A stretch of DNA of 64,000 nt from Erwinia persicina NBRC 102418 (GTDB lineage: Bacteria > Pseudomonadota > Gammaproteobacteria > Enterobacterales > Enterobacteriaceae), in assembly GCF_001571305.1 (NCBI RefSeq), contig NZ_BCTN01000007.1:1-64000 (forward strand). The letters are read 5' to 3'. Each line of letters begins with the position of its first letter. Within the stretch, counting starts at the first letter, position 1. Shown here piece after piece: positions 1 to 10,988 of this stretch. The translations under genes were made by a program, and so were the position numbers. The notes below the pieces were generated by a model. That model did no database searches. It saw only the letters and a list, made by a program, of their open reading frames with translations, and had not been told where the DNA came from.

Positions 1-141
1 GAAGTATGACGGGGATGCTCCCCTAAATAATTCAGGTTAGGGGCAGGCGGCCACGCAGCACATCCCCGGGAGCGTACATCAGTACGTGACTGGGGTGCGC
101 GGCAAGAGCCAACGCACCCATAGCCTGAAGTATGACGGGGA
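1..141. repeat. ERIC (IRU) intergenic repeat, copy 1
   Basis: The core at about 62-97 has the CCCCGGGAGC / GTGACTGGGGT hairpin of the enterobacterial repetitive intergenic consensus, followed by the AGCCAACGCA box. The outer arms (TCCCC...TTCAGG and CCTGAAGTATGACGGGGA) are inverted repeats of each other. The element directly abuts the ribB stop codon. The first 16 bases of the window recur identically at 127-142, so the right end of the element is duplicated to its left. Confidence 0.85.
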
Positions 142-798
142 TTAGCTGGCCTGGCGGGTCTCGTGACTACGACGATACGCCACCAGGTCTTCGATGGTCA
201 CAACCGGCATGTTGTGCTGTTTGGCAAAGACGATGGCTTCCGGCGCGTGCGCCATGGAACCATCATCATTGGTCAACTCACACAGCACGCCTGCCGGCTT
301 GAAGCCTGCCAGCGTCACCAGGTCGATAGTGGCTTCGGTATGACCACCGCGGGTCAGCACGCCACCGGCACGGCCGCGCAGCGGGAAGACGTGCCCCGGA
401 CGATTCAGATCGTCTGGTTTCGTGTCATCTGCGATTGCCGTACGGATGGTGGTCAGACGGTCGGAGGCCGACACGCCGGTGGTGACGCCTTTCGCGGCTT
501 CGATGGTCACGGTAAAGCCGGTGCCGTAGGCGCTGGTGTTATCCTCAACCATCATCGGCAGCTCAAGCTGCTGCAGACGTTCTTCGGTCAGGCACAGGCA
601 GACAATACCGCTGCCGTGACGAATGGTGAGCGCCATCTGCTCAACGGTCATGGTTTCCGCAGCGAAGATCATATCACCTTCGTTTTCACGATCTTCATCG
701 TCTAAGACCATCACACCGCGGCCTTCGCGCAGCGCCTCAATGGCACGGGTTACACGCTGTTCAGGCGTGCCAAATTCAGAAAGTAGCGACTGACTCAT
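142..798 (-). CDS. ribB: 3,4-dihydroxy-2-butanone 4-phosphate synthase
   Basis: Converts ribulose 5-phosphate to 3,4-dihydroxy-2-butanone 4-phosphate plus formate, supplying the four-carbon unit of riboflavin in the cytoplasm. The 218-residue protein has the usual enterobacterial length. It shows the acidic metal-binding loop [10 protein letters not shown] (33-42), RPGHVFPL (133-140) and RGGHTE (150-155). It is a stand-alone RibB, with no fused GTP cyclohydrolase II domain. The ATG at 798 matches the family start. An FMN riboswitch lies in its leader (911-1056), so expression should fall when FMN is abundant. Confidence 0.97.
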   Translation of the reverse strand: MSQSLLSEFGTPEQRVTRAIEALREGRGVMVLDDEDRENEGDMIFAAETMTVEQMALTIRHGSGIVCLCLTEERLQQLELPMMVEDNTSAYGTGFTVTIEAAKGVTTGVSASDRLTTIRTAIADDTKPDDLNRPGHVFPLRGRAGGVLTRGGHTEATIDLVTLAGFKPAGVLCELTNDDGSMAHAPEAIVFAKQHNMPVVTIEDLVAYRRSHETRQAS

Positions 799-910
799 GG
801 TAAATAAACCTTAATAAATGTATGGGTTACCAGAACCAGGGCGTGCTTAGGAGTGTCATGCAGTGACAAAAAAATAACGCGAGGCAGGCAAACGCCCGTC
901 AAGATTCGTT

Positions 911-1056
911 ACTCTCTCCCATCCGGACTTTAACCGTCGGCCCCGGAATTACACCGGATCTGCTGTCCTTCAGGAGTGATCCTGAAGCGCTCGCGGGCTT
1001 TCAGCAAACGCTGATTTACCGCCGGTGGGGAATTTCGCCCCGCCCTGAGAATAAGC
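911..1056 (-). promoter_or_regulatory. FMN riboswitch (RFN element) upstream of ribB
   Basis: On the minus strand the leader begins with TTCTCAGGGCGGGGCGAAAT, continues with CCCCACCGGCGGTAAAT, and closes with ATCCGGTGTAATTCCGGGG, CCGACGGTTAAAGTCCGGAT and GGGAGAGAG. These are the conserved junction and stem segments of the six-stem RFN aptamer. It lies about 110 nt before ribB, the usual place for the FMN sensor in Enterobacterales. The rest of the 799-1203 gap holds the ribB translation signals on one side and the short upstream region of ubiK on the other. Confidence 0.95.
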
Positions 1057-1203
1057 AAAATCATCATAACGCCGAAAAAGTGACAGAGCAACGAACAAAA
1101 CGGGCAAATTGTTATCCATTTTTTCGCTATGGTGTTTTCAGGTTTATCCCTGAGCCATCTGGGATTACACTAAGATCAAATTCGCTGCTATCAGGAAGCC
1201 GCT

Positions 1204-1491
1204 ATGCTTGACCCCAAAAAAATCGAACAGCTTGCCCGTCAGGTTCATGAGTCCATGCCAAAAGGTATTCGTGAGTTTGGTGATGATGTAGAGAAGAAAA
1301 TTCGTCAGACGCTGCAGGCACAGCTGACCCGTCTGGATGTGGTGAACCGTGAAGAGTTTGATGTACAGACTCAGGTGCTGTTGCGCACCCGCGAGAAGCT
1401 GGCTGCGCTGGAGCAGCGTCTGGCCGAACTGGAAAGCCGGGTCTCTCCGGCTCCGGTTCCTGCGGTGACCGAGCCAAAAGCAGCCGAATAA
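1204..1491 (+). CDS. ubiK: Ubiquinone biosynthesis accessory factor UbiK
   Basis: A 95-residue protein of the UbiK/YqiC (BMFP) family. UbiK binds UbiJ and assists the soluble Ubi complex that performs the hydroxylation and methylation steps of ubiquinone under aerobic conditions. The N-terminal part carries the typical [12 protein letters not shown] and EFGDDVE segments. Residues about 52-80 ([22 protein letters not shown]) look like the family's C-terminal trimeric coiled coil, and a short Pro/Ala-rich tail follows. A GGAAG Shine-Dalgarno lies 6-10 nt before the ATG. It is divergent from ribB and monocistronic here. Confidence 0.93.
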   Translation: MLDPKKIEQLARQVHESMPKGIREFGDDVEKKIRQTLQAQLTRLDVVNREEFDVQTQVLLRTREKLAALEQRLAELESRVSPAPVPAVTEPKAAE

Positions 1492-1537
1492 GTGACAATG
1501 CAGTATACGGCTGCCCTCCACGGGCAGCTGTTAACGA

Positions 1538-2974
1538 TTAGTGGTTCCCGGTTCCCGAGATAATCGTTTTGATGATGTTACTGGTCGAAATACCGTCTTC
1601 GAAATTGAGCACCCTAACGTCGCCGCCGTTCGCCCACACTTCTTTGCTTCCGGCAATCTCTTCCGGCTTGTAGTCGCCGCCTTTGACCAGCAGGTCGGGC
1701 AGAACCTCCGCAATCAGGCGCTGAGGGGTGTCTTCTTCAAAGCCAATCACCCAGTCGACCGCTTCCAGCGCACCCAACACGATCATACGATTGATCAGCG
1801 GATTAACCGGGCGGGTTTCGCCTTTGAGGCGGCGGGTAGACGCATCGCTGTTAACCGCCACAATCAACCGGTCCCCCAGCTTGCGGGCATTAGCCAGGTA
1901 GGAGACGTGCCCGGCGTGCAGAATGTCGAAGACGCCGTTGGTCATCACCACTTTTTCACCGCGCTGACGGGCTTTCGCCACCTCGGCAATCAGCTGTGCT
2001 TCATCCATCACGCCAAATCCGGATTCCGGACGGGCGCGGATCGCATTTTCCAGCTCGACCGGAGACACGGTAGACGTTCCCAGCTTACCGACAACGACAC
2101 CCGCCGCCGCATTGGCGAGGAAACAGCTCTCTTCGAGCGTATTACCGGCCGCCAGCGCCGCCGCCAGCACGCCAATCACCGTATCGCCTGCCCCGGTGAC
2201 GTCAAACACTTCCTGAGCCTGCGTCGGCATATGGAATGGGGCTTTACCCGGCTGCAGCAGGGTCATACCGTGCTCTGAGCGCGTCACCAGCAGCGCGGAA
2301 AGCGCGTGCTGTAACATCAGTTTCGTGCCGCGTTCAACAATCTCATCTTCGGTCGTGCACTTGCCGACTACCGCTTCGAATTCGGAAAGATTCGGCGTCA
2401 GCAGCGTTGCGCCATGATAGCGCCCAAAGTCGGTGCCTTTCGGGTCCACCAGTACCGGAACACCGGCTTTACGGGCCAGGGCAATCATCGTCTCCACGCT
2501 GGCCAGCGCACCTTTGGCATAGTCAGACAGCACCAGCGCACCTATGTTTGGCAGCGACTGTTCGATCCGCTCATGCATCGGTGCCGGATCGACGCCTTCA
2601 AATCCCTCTTCGAAATCAAGGCGGATCAACTGCTGATTGCGGGATAACACGCGCAGCTTGGTGATGGTCGGATGGGTCGGCACCGGGACAAAATCACACT
2701 GCACATTGACACCGGTGAGGGTCGCACTCAGCGCACGCGCAGCGTCATCAACGCCGGTCAGCCCCACCAGCCGTGACTGCGCGCCCAGTGCGGCAATATT
2801 CATGGCCACGTTAGCAGCACCACCCGGGCGTTCCTCCACGTGATCGACTTTTACCACCGGTACCGGTGCTTCAGGTGAAATACGGCTGGTCGGGCCGTGC
2901 CAGTAGCGATCCAGCATCACATCGCCAACCACCAACACACCCGCACGCGTAAAATCAGGCAGTGTAATTTTCAT
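1538..2974 (-). CDS. hldE: Bifunctional heptose 7-phosphate kinase / heptose 1-phosphate adenylyltransferase
   Basis: Makes ADP-D-glycero-beta-D-manno-heptose for the lipopolysaccharide inner core. The N-terminal two thirds is a ribokinase-fold kinase (GGAANVA near residue 47, [11 protein letters not shown] near 260-270). The C-terminal third is a cytidylyltransferase-type domain ([15 protein letters not shown] near 347-361, ending with [13 protein letters not shown]). I use the internal ATG giving MKITLPDF (478 residues, against 477 in E. coli); the longer reading adds 17 residues with no family counterpart. It lies downstream of glnE on the same strand, as in E. coli. Confidence 0.96.
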   Translation of the reverse strand: MKITLPDFTRAGVLVVGDVMLDRYWHGPTSRISPEAPVPVVKVDHVEERPGGAANVAMNIAALGAQSRLVGLTGVDDAARALSATLTGVNVQCDFVPVPTHPTITKLRVLSRNQQLIRLDFEEGFEGVDPAPMHERIEQSLPNIGALVLSDYAKGALASVETMIALARKAGVPVLVDPKGTDFGRYHGATLLTPNLSEFEAVVGKCTTEDEIVERGTKLMLQHALSALLVTRSEHGMTLLQPGKAPFHMPTQAQEVFDVTGAGDTVIGVLAAALAAGNTLEESCFLANAAAGVVVGKLGTSTVSPVELENAIRARPESGFGVMDEAQLIAEVAKARQRGEKVVMTNGVFDILHAGHVSYLANARKLGDRLIVAVNSDASTRRLKGETRPVNPLINRMIVLGALEAVDWVIGFEEDTPQRLIAEVLPDLLVKGGDYKPEEIAGSKEVWANGGDVRVLNFEDGISTSNIIKTIISGTGNH

Positions 2975-3062
2975 TCCAGAGACTCCAGACTGCAGTAAAA
3001 ATGAGTGCGCGCGATAATAGCACAATATGTCAGTGACTAATCATCGCGTCTGCACGGTAAGA

Positions 3063-5897
3063 TCAGGCACCCAGCCACGTCTGCCAGCTGGCATTCACCA
3101 CTGCTTTTTCAGGGACATAGGCGTCTTCTTCGACATGCCCCGGCAGTTCCTGTAAGGCCAGATGGTGCAGCGCATCGCGCAGCGTGACATAGGCATGGGT
3201 CAGCGCCTCTGATTCTGCGGGCGCCATTTTGCCACTGTTGGCCAGCAGCTCAAGAATGCGCACGTTATCTGACCAGCGGGTAAGCATCGGATCCTGAGCG
3301 GCATAGCGCAGTACCAGATACTGGGTAATGAATTCAATGTCGGTGATCCCCCCACGGTCGGCCTTGATATCCCAGCGTCCCTTATGCTTGTTACCGAGGT
3401 GCGCGCGCATCTTCTCGCGCATTTCACGCACTTCCGTTTTCAGTGCGTCAGCTTCACGTGGTAGCGACAGAATACCGCGTCGGATCTGGTCGAATCGCTG
3501 GCTCAGGGCGGTATCGCCAAAGACGATACGTGCCCGCACCAGAGCCTGATGCTCCCAGGTCCAGGCCTCATGCCGCTGGTATTCATCAAACGCGTCAAAG
3601 GTGCTGACCAGCATCCCCGCCGCGCCGGACGGGCGCAGTCGGGCGTCCACCTCGTAAAGAATGCCAGAGGAGGTGCGCGTGCTGAACAGGTGCATGACGC
3701 GCTGCGCCAGGCGCAGATAGAACTGGCGGCCGTCAATACTGCGTTCGCCCAATGTCACCGCGTCCAGCGGACAGTCATGCAGGAACACCAGATCAAGGTC
3801 AGAACTGTAACCCAGCTCCCAGCCTCCCAGTTTGCCGTAGCCCACCACGGAGAAGCCGCGTTCGCTGTCATGGGTCAGGTGCGAAGGACGTCCGTAACGC
3901 AGTACCATCATATTCCATGCCTGCTGTACCACGGATTCAATCATCGCTTCTGCCAGCCACGTAAGGTGATCGCTCACTTTCATTACCGGCAGGGTTTTAG
4001 CAATATCCGCCGCCGCAATGCGCAGGTGCTGGGCCTGCTTAAACTGGCGCAGGGCTTCCAGCTGCTGCTCTTCATCTTCTTCCGGAATACGCAGCAGATA
4101 CTGGCGCAACTCATCGCGGTAGGCATCGGTGGCGGTGGGCTGATAGAGGGTCGCCGGATCGAGCAGTTCATCCAGCAGCAGCGGATGCCGCGCCAGCTGG
4201 CTGGCGACCATCGGGGAGGCGGCACAGAGGCGAATTAAGTGCTTCAGCGCGCCCTGGTACTCTGTCAGCAGTTCCAGATAGGTGCTGCGGGTAACGACTC
4301 CCAGCAGCAGCGGAGTCAGGCGGCTGAGGGTCACCGGGGCATCATCACGCGGCACCACTTCACTGAGCAGGCGCGGCATCAGTTGCTCCAGCGCCTGGCG
4401 GCCGCGCGGGCCGATCGTCCGCTTATCCACATCCTGACGAAAATCGGTGATAGTGCGCAGCAGATGCTGGCGGGCTGCACCATCGAGATGCGGCACCAGC
4501 GGCTCCAGCTCGGTTTCTTCCAGCTGATCCTGCCACAGCACACCATACTCACCGGCGTCACGGTGATCGCCATGTTCCGGCGCATCGTCACCGATTAAAT
4601 CGTCAAAGATGGTACGCACCGCCAGCATATGCCGGTCGAGCGCACCGTGTAAGGCCGTCCAGTCGGCAAAGCCCATGGCCCAGGCCAGACGAGCCCGATC
4701 CAGGTCACCGACCGGCAGCGTCTGCGTCTGCTCATCGTTAATGCTTTGCAGCAGATTTTCCAGACGCCGCAGGAAAAGATAGGCATCGTGCAACTGGCCC
4801 ACCTGCTCTGTTGACAGCAGGTTTAGCTGTCCTATCGCTTCCAGCGTCGGCAGCAGGGAGCGCAGCTGAAGCGAGCGCTCGCGACCGCCGCGGATCAGTT
4901 GAAAAACCTGAACAATAAATTCGGTTTCACGAATGCCGCCCGCGCCCAGCTTAATGTTATCCGTCAGCCCGCGTCGCCGCACTTCTCTGGCGATCATACT
5001 TTTCATATTTCGCAGGGACTGGATCACGCTAAAGTCGATGTAACGGCGGAAAACAAACGGGCGCAGCATCTGACGTAATTCTTCACTCCAGCGGTCATTA
5101 TCGCTCCCCATCAGGCGCGCCTTGACCATCGCATAGCGCTCCCAGTCTCGCCCCTGCTCCTGGTAATAATCCTCCAGTGCGGCAAAACTCAGTACCAGCG
5201 GACCGCTGTCACCAAAGGGACGCAGACGCATATCGACCCGGTACACGAAGCCATCGGCGGTAGGTTGATCCAGCACTTTAATCAGACGCTGGCCAAGACG
5301 GGTAAAGAACTGGGCATTATCCAGCTCACGCCGCCCGCCCTGCGTCGTGCCGTTTTCCGGCCAGGTGAAAATCAGGTCAATGTCGGAAGAGAAGTTAAGC
5401 TCCCCGCCACCCAGCTTGCCCATGCCGAGGATCAACAGCGGCTGCGGTTCCCCGGCGGCGTTCATCGGGGTGCCAAAATCCCGGCAGCAGGCATGCCAGA
5501 GCCAGTCGCGGGCGGCAACAATCAGGGTTTCCGCCAGCTCACTCAACTGCCGCAAAGACTGCTGCGTATCACTGATCGCCAGGGTCTGCATCCAGGCAAT
5601 GCGTGTCAGCATGTGGCGACGGAACAGACGCAGCTCGCGCATCAGCGCGTTCTCATCCTGCACGTTCGCCAGCTGTGCCTGAAGCCAGAGGGAATAGTGG
5701 TGCCATTCATCCTGCTGCGGTGGCTGCTGCCGGAGCTGCTGCCACCACGCCGGATATTTTGTCAGGTTATCACTGATAAAATCGCTGAACGCCAGCACCG
5801 CCTGCTGCTCTGCGGAGGCATCGCTGAATACGGGATCAAGCAACGCTCGCTGCTGCTGCATAACGCCCGGCAGTGGCTGAGTTAATGATGGCACCAT
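3063..5897 (-). CDS. glnE: Bifunctional glutamine synthetase adenylyltransferase / adenylyl-removing enzyme
   Basis: Attaches and removes AMP on glutamine synthetase in response to PII and glutamine, tuning nitrogen assimilation. The 944-residue protein (946 in E. coli) has two nucleotidyltransferase domains. The N-terminal adenylyl-removing one has [18 protein letters not shown] (158-175). The C-terminal adenylyltransferase has [18 protein letters not shown] (about 683-700). Each contains the paired aspartates that bind metal. It sits between ygiF and hldE on the same strand, a conserved trio. Confidence 0.97.
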   Translation of the reverse strand: MVPSLTQPLPGVMQQQRALLDPVFSDASAEQQAVLAFSDFISDNLTKYPAWWQQLRQQPPQQDEWHHYSLWLQAQLANVQDENALMRELRLFRRHMLTRIAWMQTLAISDTQQSLRQLSELAETLIVAARDWLWHACCRDFGTPMNAAGEPQPLLILGMGKLGGGELNFSSDIDLIFTWPENGTTQGGRRELDNAQFFTRLGQRLIKVLDQPTADGFVYRVDMRLRPFGDSGPLVLSFAALEDYYQEQGRDWERYAMVKARLMGSDNDRWSEELRQMLRPFVFRRYIDFSVIQSLRNMKSMIAREVRRRGLTDNIKLGAGGIRETEFIVQVFQLIRGGRERSLQLRSLLPTLEAIGQLNLLSTEQVGQLHDAYLFLRRLENLLQSINDEQTQTLPVGDLDRARLAWAMGFADWTALHGALDRHMLAVRTIFDDLIGDDAPEHGDHRDAGEYGVLWQDQLEETELEPLVPHLDGAARQHLLRTITDFRQDVDKRTIGPRGRQALEQLMPRLLSEVVPRDDAPVTLSRLTPLLLGVVTRSTYLELLTEYQGALKHLIRLCAASPMVASQLARHPLLLDELLDPATLYQPTATDAYRDELRQYLLRIPEEDEEQQLEALRQFKQAQHLRIAAADIAKTLPVMKVSDHLTWLAEAMIESVVQQAWNMMVLRYGRPSHLTHDSERGFSVVGYGKLGGWELGYSSDLDLVFLHDCPLDAVTLGERSIDGRQFYLRLAQRVMHLFSTRTSSGILYEVDARLRPSGAAGMLVSTFDAFDEYQRHEAWTWEHQALVRARIVFGDTALSQRFDQIRRGILSLPREADALKTEVREMREKMRAHLGNKHKGRWDIKADRGGITDIEFITQYLVLRYAAQDPMLTRWSDNVRILELLANSGKMAPAESEALTHAYVTLRDALHHLALQELPGHVEEDAYVPEKAVVNASWQTWLGA

Positions 5898-5939
5898 ACA
5901 AAAAACACTCCCTATAGAATCGAATGACCCCGCAACGGG

Positions 5940-7244
5940 TTAAAGGCTGCCATTTTTCCAGAAAGCCGCCTGTTTCAGGGCCTGCTGCCGATGGCTATCC
6001 AGCCAGACTTCCTGTTGCTTCACAATCGCTTCCTGCAGCTGCTTCCAGCTCTGTAGCCAGGCGTTGACGGCAGCCGAGTCGTACGCTCCTGCCAGCAGAT
6101 GCACGGCCAGTACCTGACGATGCAGGCGCGTCAGCTTGTCCTGATACTCGCCCGAATGGTTAAGGTGGCTGAAAGTCTCTTTAAGATCGGCGGCAATGCG
6201 GCCCAGCATGATATCGCTGAAGCGTTTGAATGACCCCTGCAGTTTGGCATCTGCTTTCTGATCAACGAACAGACGCCAGCGTTCAGTGGCTATCCAGTGA
6301 GTAAGTGCTAACTGCGTTTGCAACCAGAGCGGGCTGAAGCATAACGTGTGTGCATCAGGATTATCTTCAACCAGCGCCTCTTCCAACTGAGTCAACTTCT
6401 GGCGCAGCTCACTGCTGGCCTTGCGCGGCACCAGCGCGCCGTAAAGGGCAAACGTCTGACGCAGCACTTCCAGCGCATCCTTCACTTCATGCAGCGCGGC
6501 GGCGTTGCCACGCAGCCACAGCTCTTCATGATACTGCCACTGGCTTAACGCCAGCAGGAAGGCTGCCCGCATCCCCTCTTCGACCGTTGCCTTCGGCCTG
6601 ACCTTCAGCAGGGGAACCGGGCGTAACGAACGCGGAAGATCGCCCTGGGCCAGCGCATATCCCCGCGCCGCCTTACTCAGGCTGCCCAGCCGCAGCCCCT
6701 CAATCGTCGCCAGTTCTGCGGCGAAGGCCAGCAGATCGTCACGCTGGCCACTTTTCAGTTCCAGCTCCACTTCCATGAGTGGTTCGCTACGCTCACCGGC
6801 ACTCACTTCACCCCGATCGAATGCCACTTCAATCTCACTTTGCAGGTAAGTGACCACCCACTTCTCGCGCGTAAAATGGGTGCTGAACAGCGCACCGAGT
6901 TGCTGTTGCAACATCGCTACATCCGTCCCGGCAGGCCAGACATCGGCCGGCAACCGCTGTATATCCAGTTCCGGTTTTTCCAGCGCGACGTTATATTCCG
7001 GACGCTGATGCAACCCCCCTATCGTCTGACCGGCGGTTTTCAGTGTCATTTCATAGTGGTCACCAAAGCCACGGATACGCAGCCCCATGTCCCAGCGTCT
7101 CAGCTGACTGTCAGCCGTTTCGAAGTAAATATTGGTCAGTGCCTGGCCGGCAGAATGCTGATGTGGCCATGCGGTGAGTTTACTGGCAATTTTTTCGGCC
7201 GCTTCTGGAACGGCAATGAACTTTAATTCGATTTCTATGGTCAT
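5940..7244 (-). CDS. ygiF: Inorganic triphosphatase (CYTH + CHAD domains)
   Basis: 434 residues. The N-terminal CYTH triphosphate tunnel domain begins with the signature IEIELKF (residues 3-9) and contains paired basic and acidic strands such as WDMGLRIRGFG and MEVELELKSG. The C-terminal half (about 215-430) is a CHAD helical-bundle domain rich in conserved His, Arg and Lys. E. coli YgiF hydrolyses inorganic triphosphate with Mg2+. It is immediately upstream of glnE on the same strand, with a 42-nt gap, so the two are probably co-transcribed. It diverges from ygiM. Confidence 0.94.
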   Translation of the reverse strand: MTIEIELKFIAVPEAAEKIASKLTAWPHQHSAGQALTNIYFETADSQLRRWDMGLRIRGFGDHYEMTLKTAGQTIGGLHQRPEYNVALEKPELDIQRLPADVWPAGTDVAMLQQQLGALFSTHFTREKWVVTYLQSEIEVAFDRGEVSAGERSEPLMEVELELKSGQRDDLLAFAAELATIEGLRLGSLSKAARGYALAQGDLPRSLRPVPLLKVRPKATVEEGMRAAFLLALSQWQYHEELWLRGNAAALHEVKDALEVLRQTFALYGALVPRKASSELRQKLTQLEEALVEDNPDAHTLCFSPLWLQTQLALTHWIATERWRLFVDQKADAKLQGSFKRFSDIMLGRIAADLKETFSHLNHSGEYQDKLTRLHRQVLAVHLLAGAYDSAAVNAWLQSWKQLQEAIVKQQEVWLDSHRQQALKQAAFWKNGSL

Positions 7245-7499
7245 AATGTCTTATTTACGTCGTTAACGGCTGAGTAAACGGTTAAGGTATCTGATAATGC
7301 TCGCAAAGATGGCGGGCAATCGTGCTGCTATAGCCACCAAGAATAATGCACAAGAGACAGCACTGTCTCTGCTTTATTACGCTTTCGCGCACAGCATCTC
7401 AAGCCGCCTGAGACCAGGATAGTTCTCATTCAGCTTTCTGTGAGGCAGCTCCAGACTGTGCAATTACATTTTTACAGCCCTTATGCAAAAAGAGTTCGA

Positions 7500-8120
7500 A
7501 TGAAAATCACTCACCTCATTGGTCTGACTTTGCTCTCGATGAGCGCTGTGGCAACCGTCCACGCTGAAGAAAAACGCTATATTTCCGACGAGTTGACCAC
7601 CTGGGTTCGCAGTGGTCCTGGTAACGATTATCGTCTGGTTGGTACCCTAAACGCTGGCGAAGAAGTGTCACTGCTGCAGACGAATGAAAACAGTAAATAT
7701 GGCCAGATCCGTGACAGCCAGGGCCGCACCACCTGGATCCCCCTGACTCAACTCAGCCAGCAGCCCAGCCTGCGCACCCGCGTGCCTGAACTGGAAGAGC
7801 AGGTGAAAGTCCTGACGGCTAAACTGGCCAATATTGACGGTAGCTGGAATGAACGTACCGCCGATATGCAAAAGAAGGTGGCAGGCAGCGATGACGCGAT
7901 CAACAGCCTGAAAGAAGAAAATCAGCAGTTAAAAAACCAGCTTATCGTGGCGAAGAAAAAAGTCGATGCCGCGAATGTGCAGCTGGATGATAAACAGCGC
8001 ACCATCATCATGCAGTGGTTTATGTATGGCGGAGGCGTGGCGGGTGTCGGCCTGCTGCTGGGCTTGCTGTTACCGCATATGATCCCCCGCAGGAAGAAAA
8101 GCGACCGCTGGATGAACTGA
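7500..8120 (+). CDS. ygiM: YgiM family SH3 domain protein, inner-membrane anchored
   Basis: I start at the ATG that gives MKITHLIG (206 residues, the family length) rather than 20 codons upstream. A cleavable signal peptide is visible (MKITHLIGLTLLSMSAVATVHA, residues 1-22). It is followed by a bacterial SH3 domain (about 25-90, WVRSGPGNDYRLVGTL), a long coiled coil (about 95-165) and a single C-terminal membrane helix (about 172-192), with a basic cytoplasmic tail RRKKSDRW. The molecular role is not established. It lies just ahead of cca, as in E. coli. Confidence 0.9.
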   Translation: MKITHLIGLTLLSMSAVATVHAEEKRYISDELTTWVRSGPGNDYRLVGTLNAGEEVSLLQTNENSKYGQIRDSQGRTTWIPLTQLSQQPSLRTRVPELEEQVKVLTAKLANIDGSWNERTADMQKKVAGSDDAINSLKEENQQLKNQLIVAKKKVDAANVQLDDKQRTIIMQWFMYGGGVAGVGLLLGLLLPHMIPRRKKSDRWMN

Positions 8121-8258
8121 CCGAACTGACGCAACACCGGAGGGTATCTGTGGATACCCTTTTTGCGTTGCCCGCGATTTATCATTCATGCAACATGAAT
8201 GTTATAGTATGACAATTATTGCTCAGTTTATTCTTACTCGCAGCCTTTGGAGATCCCA

Positions 8259-9479
8259 GTGAAAACATACCTTGTCGGCGGCGCCGTGCGTGACGGACTC
8301 CTCAATTTGTCGATCAAAGACAAAGACTGGGTGGTGGTCGGTGCCTCTCCCGGAGAGATGCTGGAACAGGGCTTTGAGCAGGTTGGCCGCGACTTCCCGG
8401 TTTTCCTTCACCCGGCCAGCCACGAAGAGTATGCGCTGGCCCGCACCGAGCGTAAATCTGGCAGCGGCTACACCGGTTTTGTCTGCTATTCCGCCCCGGA
8501 TGTCACGCTGGAGCAGGATCTGGCCCGCCGCGATCTGACGATTAACGCCATCGCTCAGGATGCCGACGGCCACTATTATGATCCTTACGGTGGGCGGGAA
8601 GACCTGGAGAATCGGGTACTGCGTCACGTATCAGAAGCCTTCAGTGAAGATCCGCTGCGCGTGCTGCGCGTGGCGCGCTTTGCGGCACGCTATGCTCATC
8701 TTAACTTCCGTATCGCCGGTGAAACCCTGGCGCTGATGGCGTCGATGGCGAAAAGCGGCGAACTGGCGCATCTCACGGCAGAACGCGTCTGGAAAGAGAC
8801 GGAAGGTGCCCTGCGAACAGAAACGCCTCAGGTATTTTTCCAGGTGTTGCGCGACTGCGGTGCGCTGGCGGTACTGTTCCCCGAACTCGATAACCTCTAC
8901 GGCGTGCCGGCTCCGGCAAAATGGCACCCGGAGATCGACACGGGGGTTCATGCCCTTATGGCGCTGGCGATAGCCGCGCAGCTCAGTCCCGAAGTCGATA
9001 TCCGTTTTGCCACGCTGTTTCACGACGTGGGCAAGGCGCTGACACCTCCGGAAAAATGGCCAAGCCATCACGGACATGGCCCGGCGGGCGTGCCGCTGGT
9101 TGCCGCCCTGTGTGAACGCCTGCGCGTTCCCAATGCAACGCGCGATCTGGCACTGCTGGTGACCGAGTTTCACGATCTGGTGCATACGATACAGAATCAT
9201 CCGGCGGACACGCTGGTGGCGCTGTTTGATCGTCTGGATGCCTGGCGTAAACCGCATCGCGTAGAGCAGATTGCGCTGACCAGCGAAGCCGATGCCCGCG
9301 GACGTACCGGGTTCGAAAATAATCCTTATCCGCAGGGCGATCACCTGCGTGAAGCCTGGAAGGTCGTGCAGGCGGTGTCGACGAAAGGCGTGGTCGAAGC
9401 AGGCTTCAAAGGCGCGGAAGTAAGGGAAGAACTTACGCGCCGCCGGGTGGCAGCGCTGGAGAACTGGAAAGCCGTTTAA
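8259..9479 (+). CDS. cca: CCA tRNA nucleotidyltransferase with HD phosphohydrolase domain
   Basis: Adds or repairs the 3'-CCA end of tRNAs without a template. A GTG start at 8259 gives [15 protein letters not shown], matching the E. coli N-terminus; GGAG lies 6-10 nt upstream, so I prefer it to the TTG four codons earlier. The polymerase head has GGAVRD (7-12), the catalytic pair DKDWVVVG and the ARRDLTINA motif. The C-terminal HD domain is intact (LFHDVGK near 250, HHGHG). The 406 residues match the gamma-proteobacterial type with phosphodiesterase and phosphatase activity. Confidence 0.96.
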   Translation: MKTYLVGGAVRDGLLNLSIKDKDWVVVGASPGEMLEQGFEQVGRDFPVFLHPASHEEYALARTERKSGSGYTGFVCYSAPDVTLEQDLARRDLTINAIAQDADGHYYDPYGGREDLENRVLRHVSEAFSEDPLRVLRVARFAARYAHLNFRIAGETLALMASMAKSGELAHLTAERVWKETEGALRTETPQVFFQVLRDCGALAVLFPELDNLYGVPAPAKWHPEIDTGVHALMALAIAAQLSPEVDIRFATLFHDVGKALTPPEKWPSHHGHGPAGVPLVAALCERLRVPNATRDLALLVTEFHDLVHTIQNHPADTLVALFDRLDAWRKPHRVEQIALTSEADARGRTGFENNPYPQGDHLREAWKVVQAVSTKGVVEAGFKGAEVREELTRRRVAALENWKAV

Positions 9480-9489
9480 GGTAACGACG

Positions 9490-9514
9490 GGCCGATCGAA
9501 ACAGACGATCGGCC
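9490..9514. terminator. Hairpin between convergent cca and uppP
   Basis: A nine-pair stem GGCCGATCG / CGATCGGCC with a 7-nt loop sits 10 nt after the cca stop codon. There is no strong T run, so termination is inferred from position between convergent genes. Confidence 0.5.
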
Positions 9515-9557
9515 GTTGCGTGCTGGCCGGGGTCAGGCAGGCCTGCCCCCGCTCAGC

Positions 9558-10379
9558 TTACAGGACAAACACCGCGTAGACCGCAGCGGCCACGATAAAC
9601 CGGTAGATAGCAAACGGAATAAACGAGATGCGCTTGATGATGTGCAGGAAGCTCTTAATCGCAATCAGCGCCACGATAAACGCGGTGGCAAAGCCGACGG
9701 CAAACATCGGGAAGTCGGCCATCGTCAGGAATCCCATACTCTTGTAGAGATCCAGGCCGGTGGCGCCAATCATCATCGGTACGGCAAGGAGGAAGGAGAA
9801 TTCAGAAGCCGCATAACGGCTGACGCCCATCAGCATTCCGCCTGAAATGGTGGCACCGGAGCGGGAGAAACCCGGCCACAGCGCCAGACACTGGAAGCAG
9901 CCAATGATAAACGCCTGACGATAGGTAATATCGTCCACGCCAACCGCCTTTGGCTGCTTAGGCTTCAGCAGCTCTGCCGCAATCAACAGCACGCCGCCCA
10001 CGACCAGCGCATACATCACGTTGACCGGGTTAAACAGCGTCTTGATCTTATCGTGCAGCAACAGGCCAATCACCACCGCCGGCACCATGCCCAGCAGAAT
10101 ATGGATCAGCGTCAGTTTACCCTGCCCGACCCCTTCATGTTTCACTTCACCAAAATGAATCCCGATCAGGCCAAACAGACGACGCCAGAACATGACCACA
10201 ACGGCGAGAATCGATCCGAGCTGAATGACAACTTCAAAGGTCTCCGCCTTCTCACCTTCAAATCCCAGCAAATGACCGACAATGATCATGTGTCCGGTAG
10301 AAGACACGGGGAGAAACTCCGTCAGCCCCTCAACAATCCCAAGTATTGCTGCCACTAATAGCTGATGAATATCAGTCAT
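9558..10379 (-). CDS. uppP: Undecaprenyl-diphosphate phosphatase
   Basis: Integral membrane enzyme (BacA/UppP) that dephosphorylates undecaprenyl diphosphate to recycle the lipid carrier for peptidoglycan and other polymers; overexpression confers bacitracin resistance. The chosen start gives MTDIHQLL and 273 residues, exactly the E. coli length. The first catalytic segment [14 protein letters not shown] lies at 17-30 and the second, [13 protein letters not shown], near 170-182. Both are membrane re-entrant motifs with the expected Glu, Ser, His and Arg. Several further hydrophobic helices are evident. Confidence 0.96.
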   Translation of the reverse strand: MTDIHQLLVAAILGIVEGLTEFLPVSSTGHMIIVGHLLGFEGEKAETFEVVIQLGSILAVVVMFWRRLFGLIGIHFGEVKHEGVGQGKLTLIHILLGMVPAVVIGLLLHDKIKTLFNPVNVMYALVVGGVLLIAAELLKPKQPKAVGVDDITYRQAFIIGCFQCLALWPGFSRSGATISGGMLMGVSRYAASEFSFLLAVPMMIGATGLDLYKSMGFLTMADFPMFAVGFATAFIVALIAIKSFLHIIKRISFIPFAIYRFIVAAAVYAVFVL

Positions 10380-10521
10380 CAAATCTGCCCCTAACCCTGT
10401 TAAAACCATTAAAAAGGCGGTCGCTTAACGCTCCCGCCCATTGTGCCCTGACATCATCAGGACAACCTTAAGACAGAGCATAATGTGGTTTGGTTTCATT
10501 GTGATGGCAATCAAAATGGAA

Positions 10522-10881
10522 TTATTTCGGATTAGTCCCGCGTTCGATGATGACACCGACCTGCCGGGCCTGAGCAATGGCACCCGGTTTACTGACCTTA
10601 ATTCTGACCCACGGCGAAGCGAAACGGGTCAGCAGCAGCGTGGCAATTTCTTCTGCCACGCGCTCGACCAGGGCAAACTTACCGTGAGCGACATGGTTGA
10701 TGATTGCTTCTGATACATCGGCATAACTCAGGCAGTCGTTCACATCGTCACTGGCGGCTGCCTTGCGGTTATCCCAGGCCATTTCGACATCGAACACCAG
10801 TTTCTGCTGAATCGTTTGTTCCCAGTCGTAAACACCAATGGTGGTGATCACCGACAGTTGATCAATAAATACGATATCCAT
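10522..10881 (-). CDS. folB: Dihydroneopterin aldolase / epimerase
   Basis: Cleaves 7,8-dihydroneopterin to 6-hydroxymethyl-dihydropterin and glycolaldehyde in folate synthesis. At 119 residues it has the compact T-fold length. It begins MDIVFIDQLSVITTIGVYDWEQ, with the conserved Glu of the pterin pocket. It continues with SYADVSEAI and ALVERVAEEIA, and ends with the Lys-Pro segment KVSKPGA that carries the catalytic lysine. It diverges from plsY across a 107-nt promoter region. Confidence 0.95.
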   Translation of the reverse strand: MDIVFIDQLSVITTIGVYDWEQTIQQKLVFDVEMAWDNRKAAASDDVNDCLSYADVSEAIINHVAHGKFALVERVAEEIATLLLTRFASPWVRIKVSKPGAIAQARQVGVIIERGTNPK

Positions 10882-10988
10882 GATATGTCTCTCTGTTTTT
10901 GCGGTTGCCGGATACCATCCCCGGCGGTTTATGCGTATTATCCACAGATGCTGACTTTAAGACGACCCCAACAAGACGGAACGGTGTT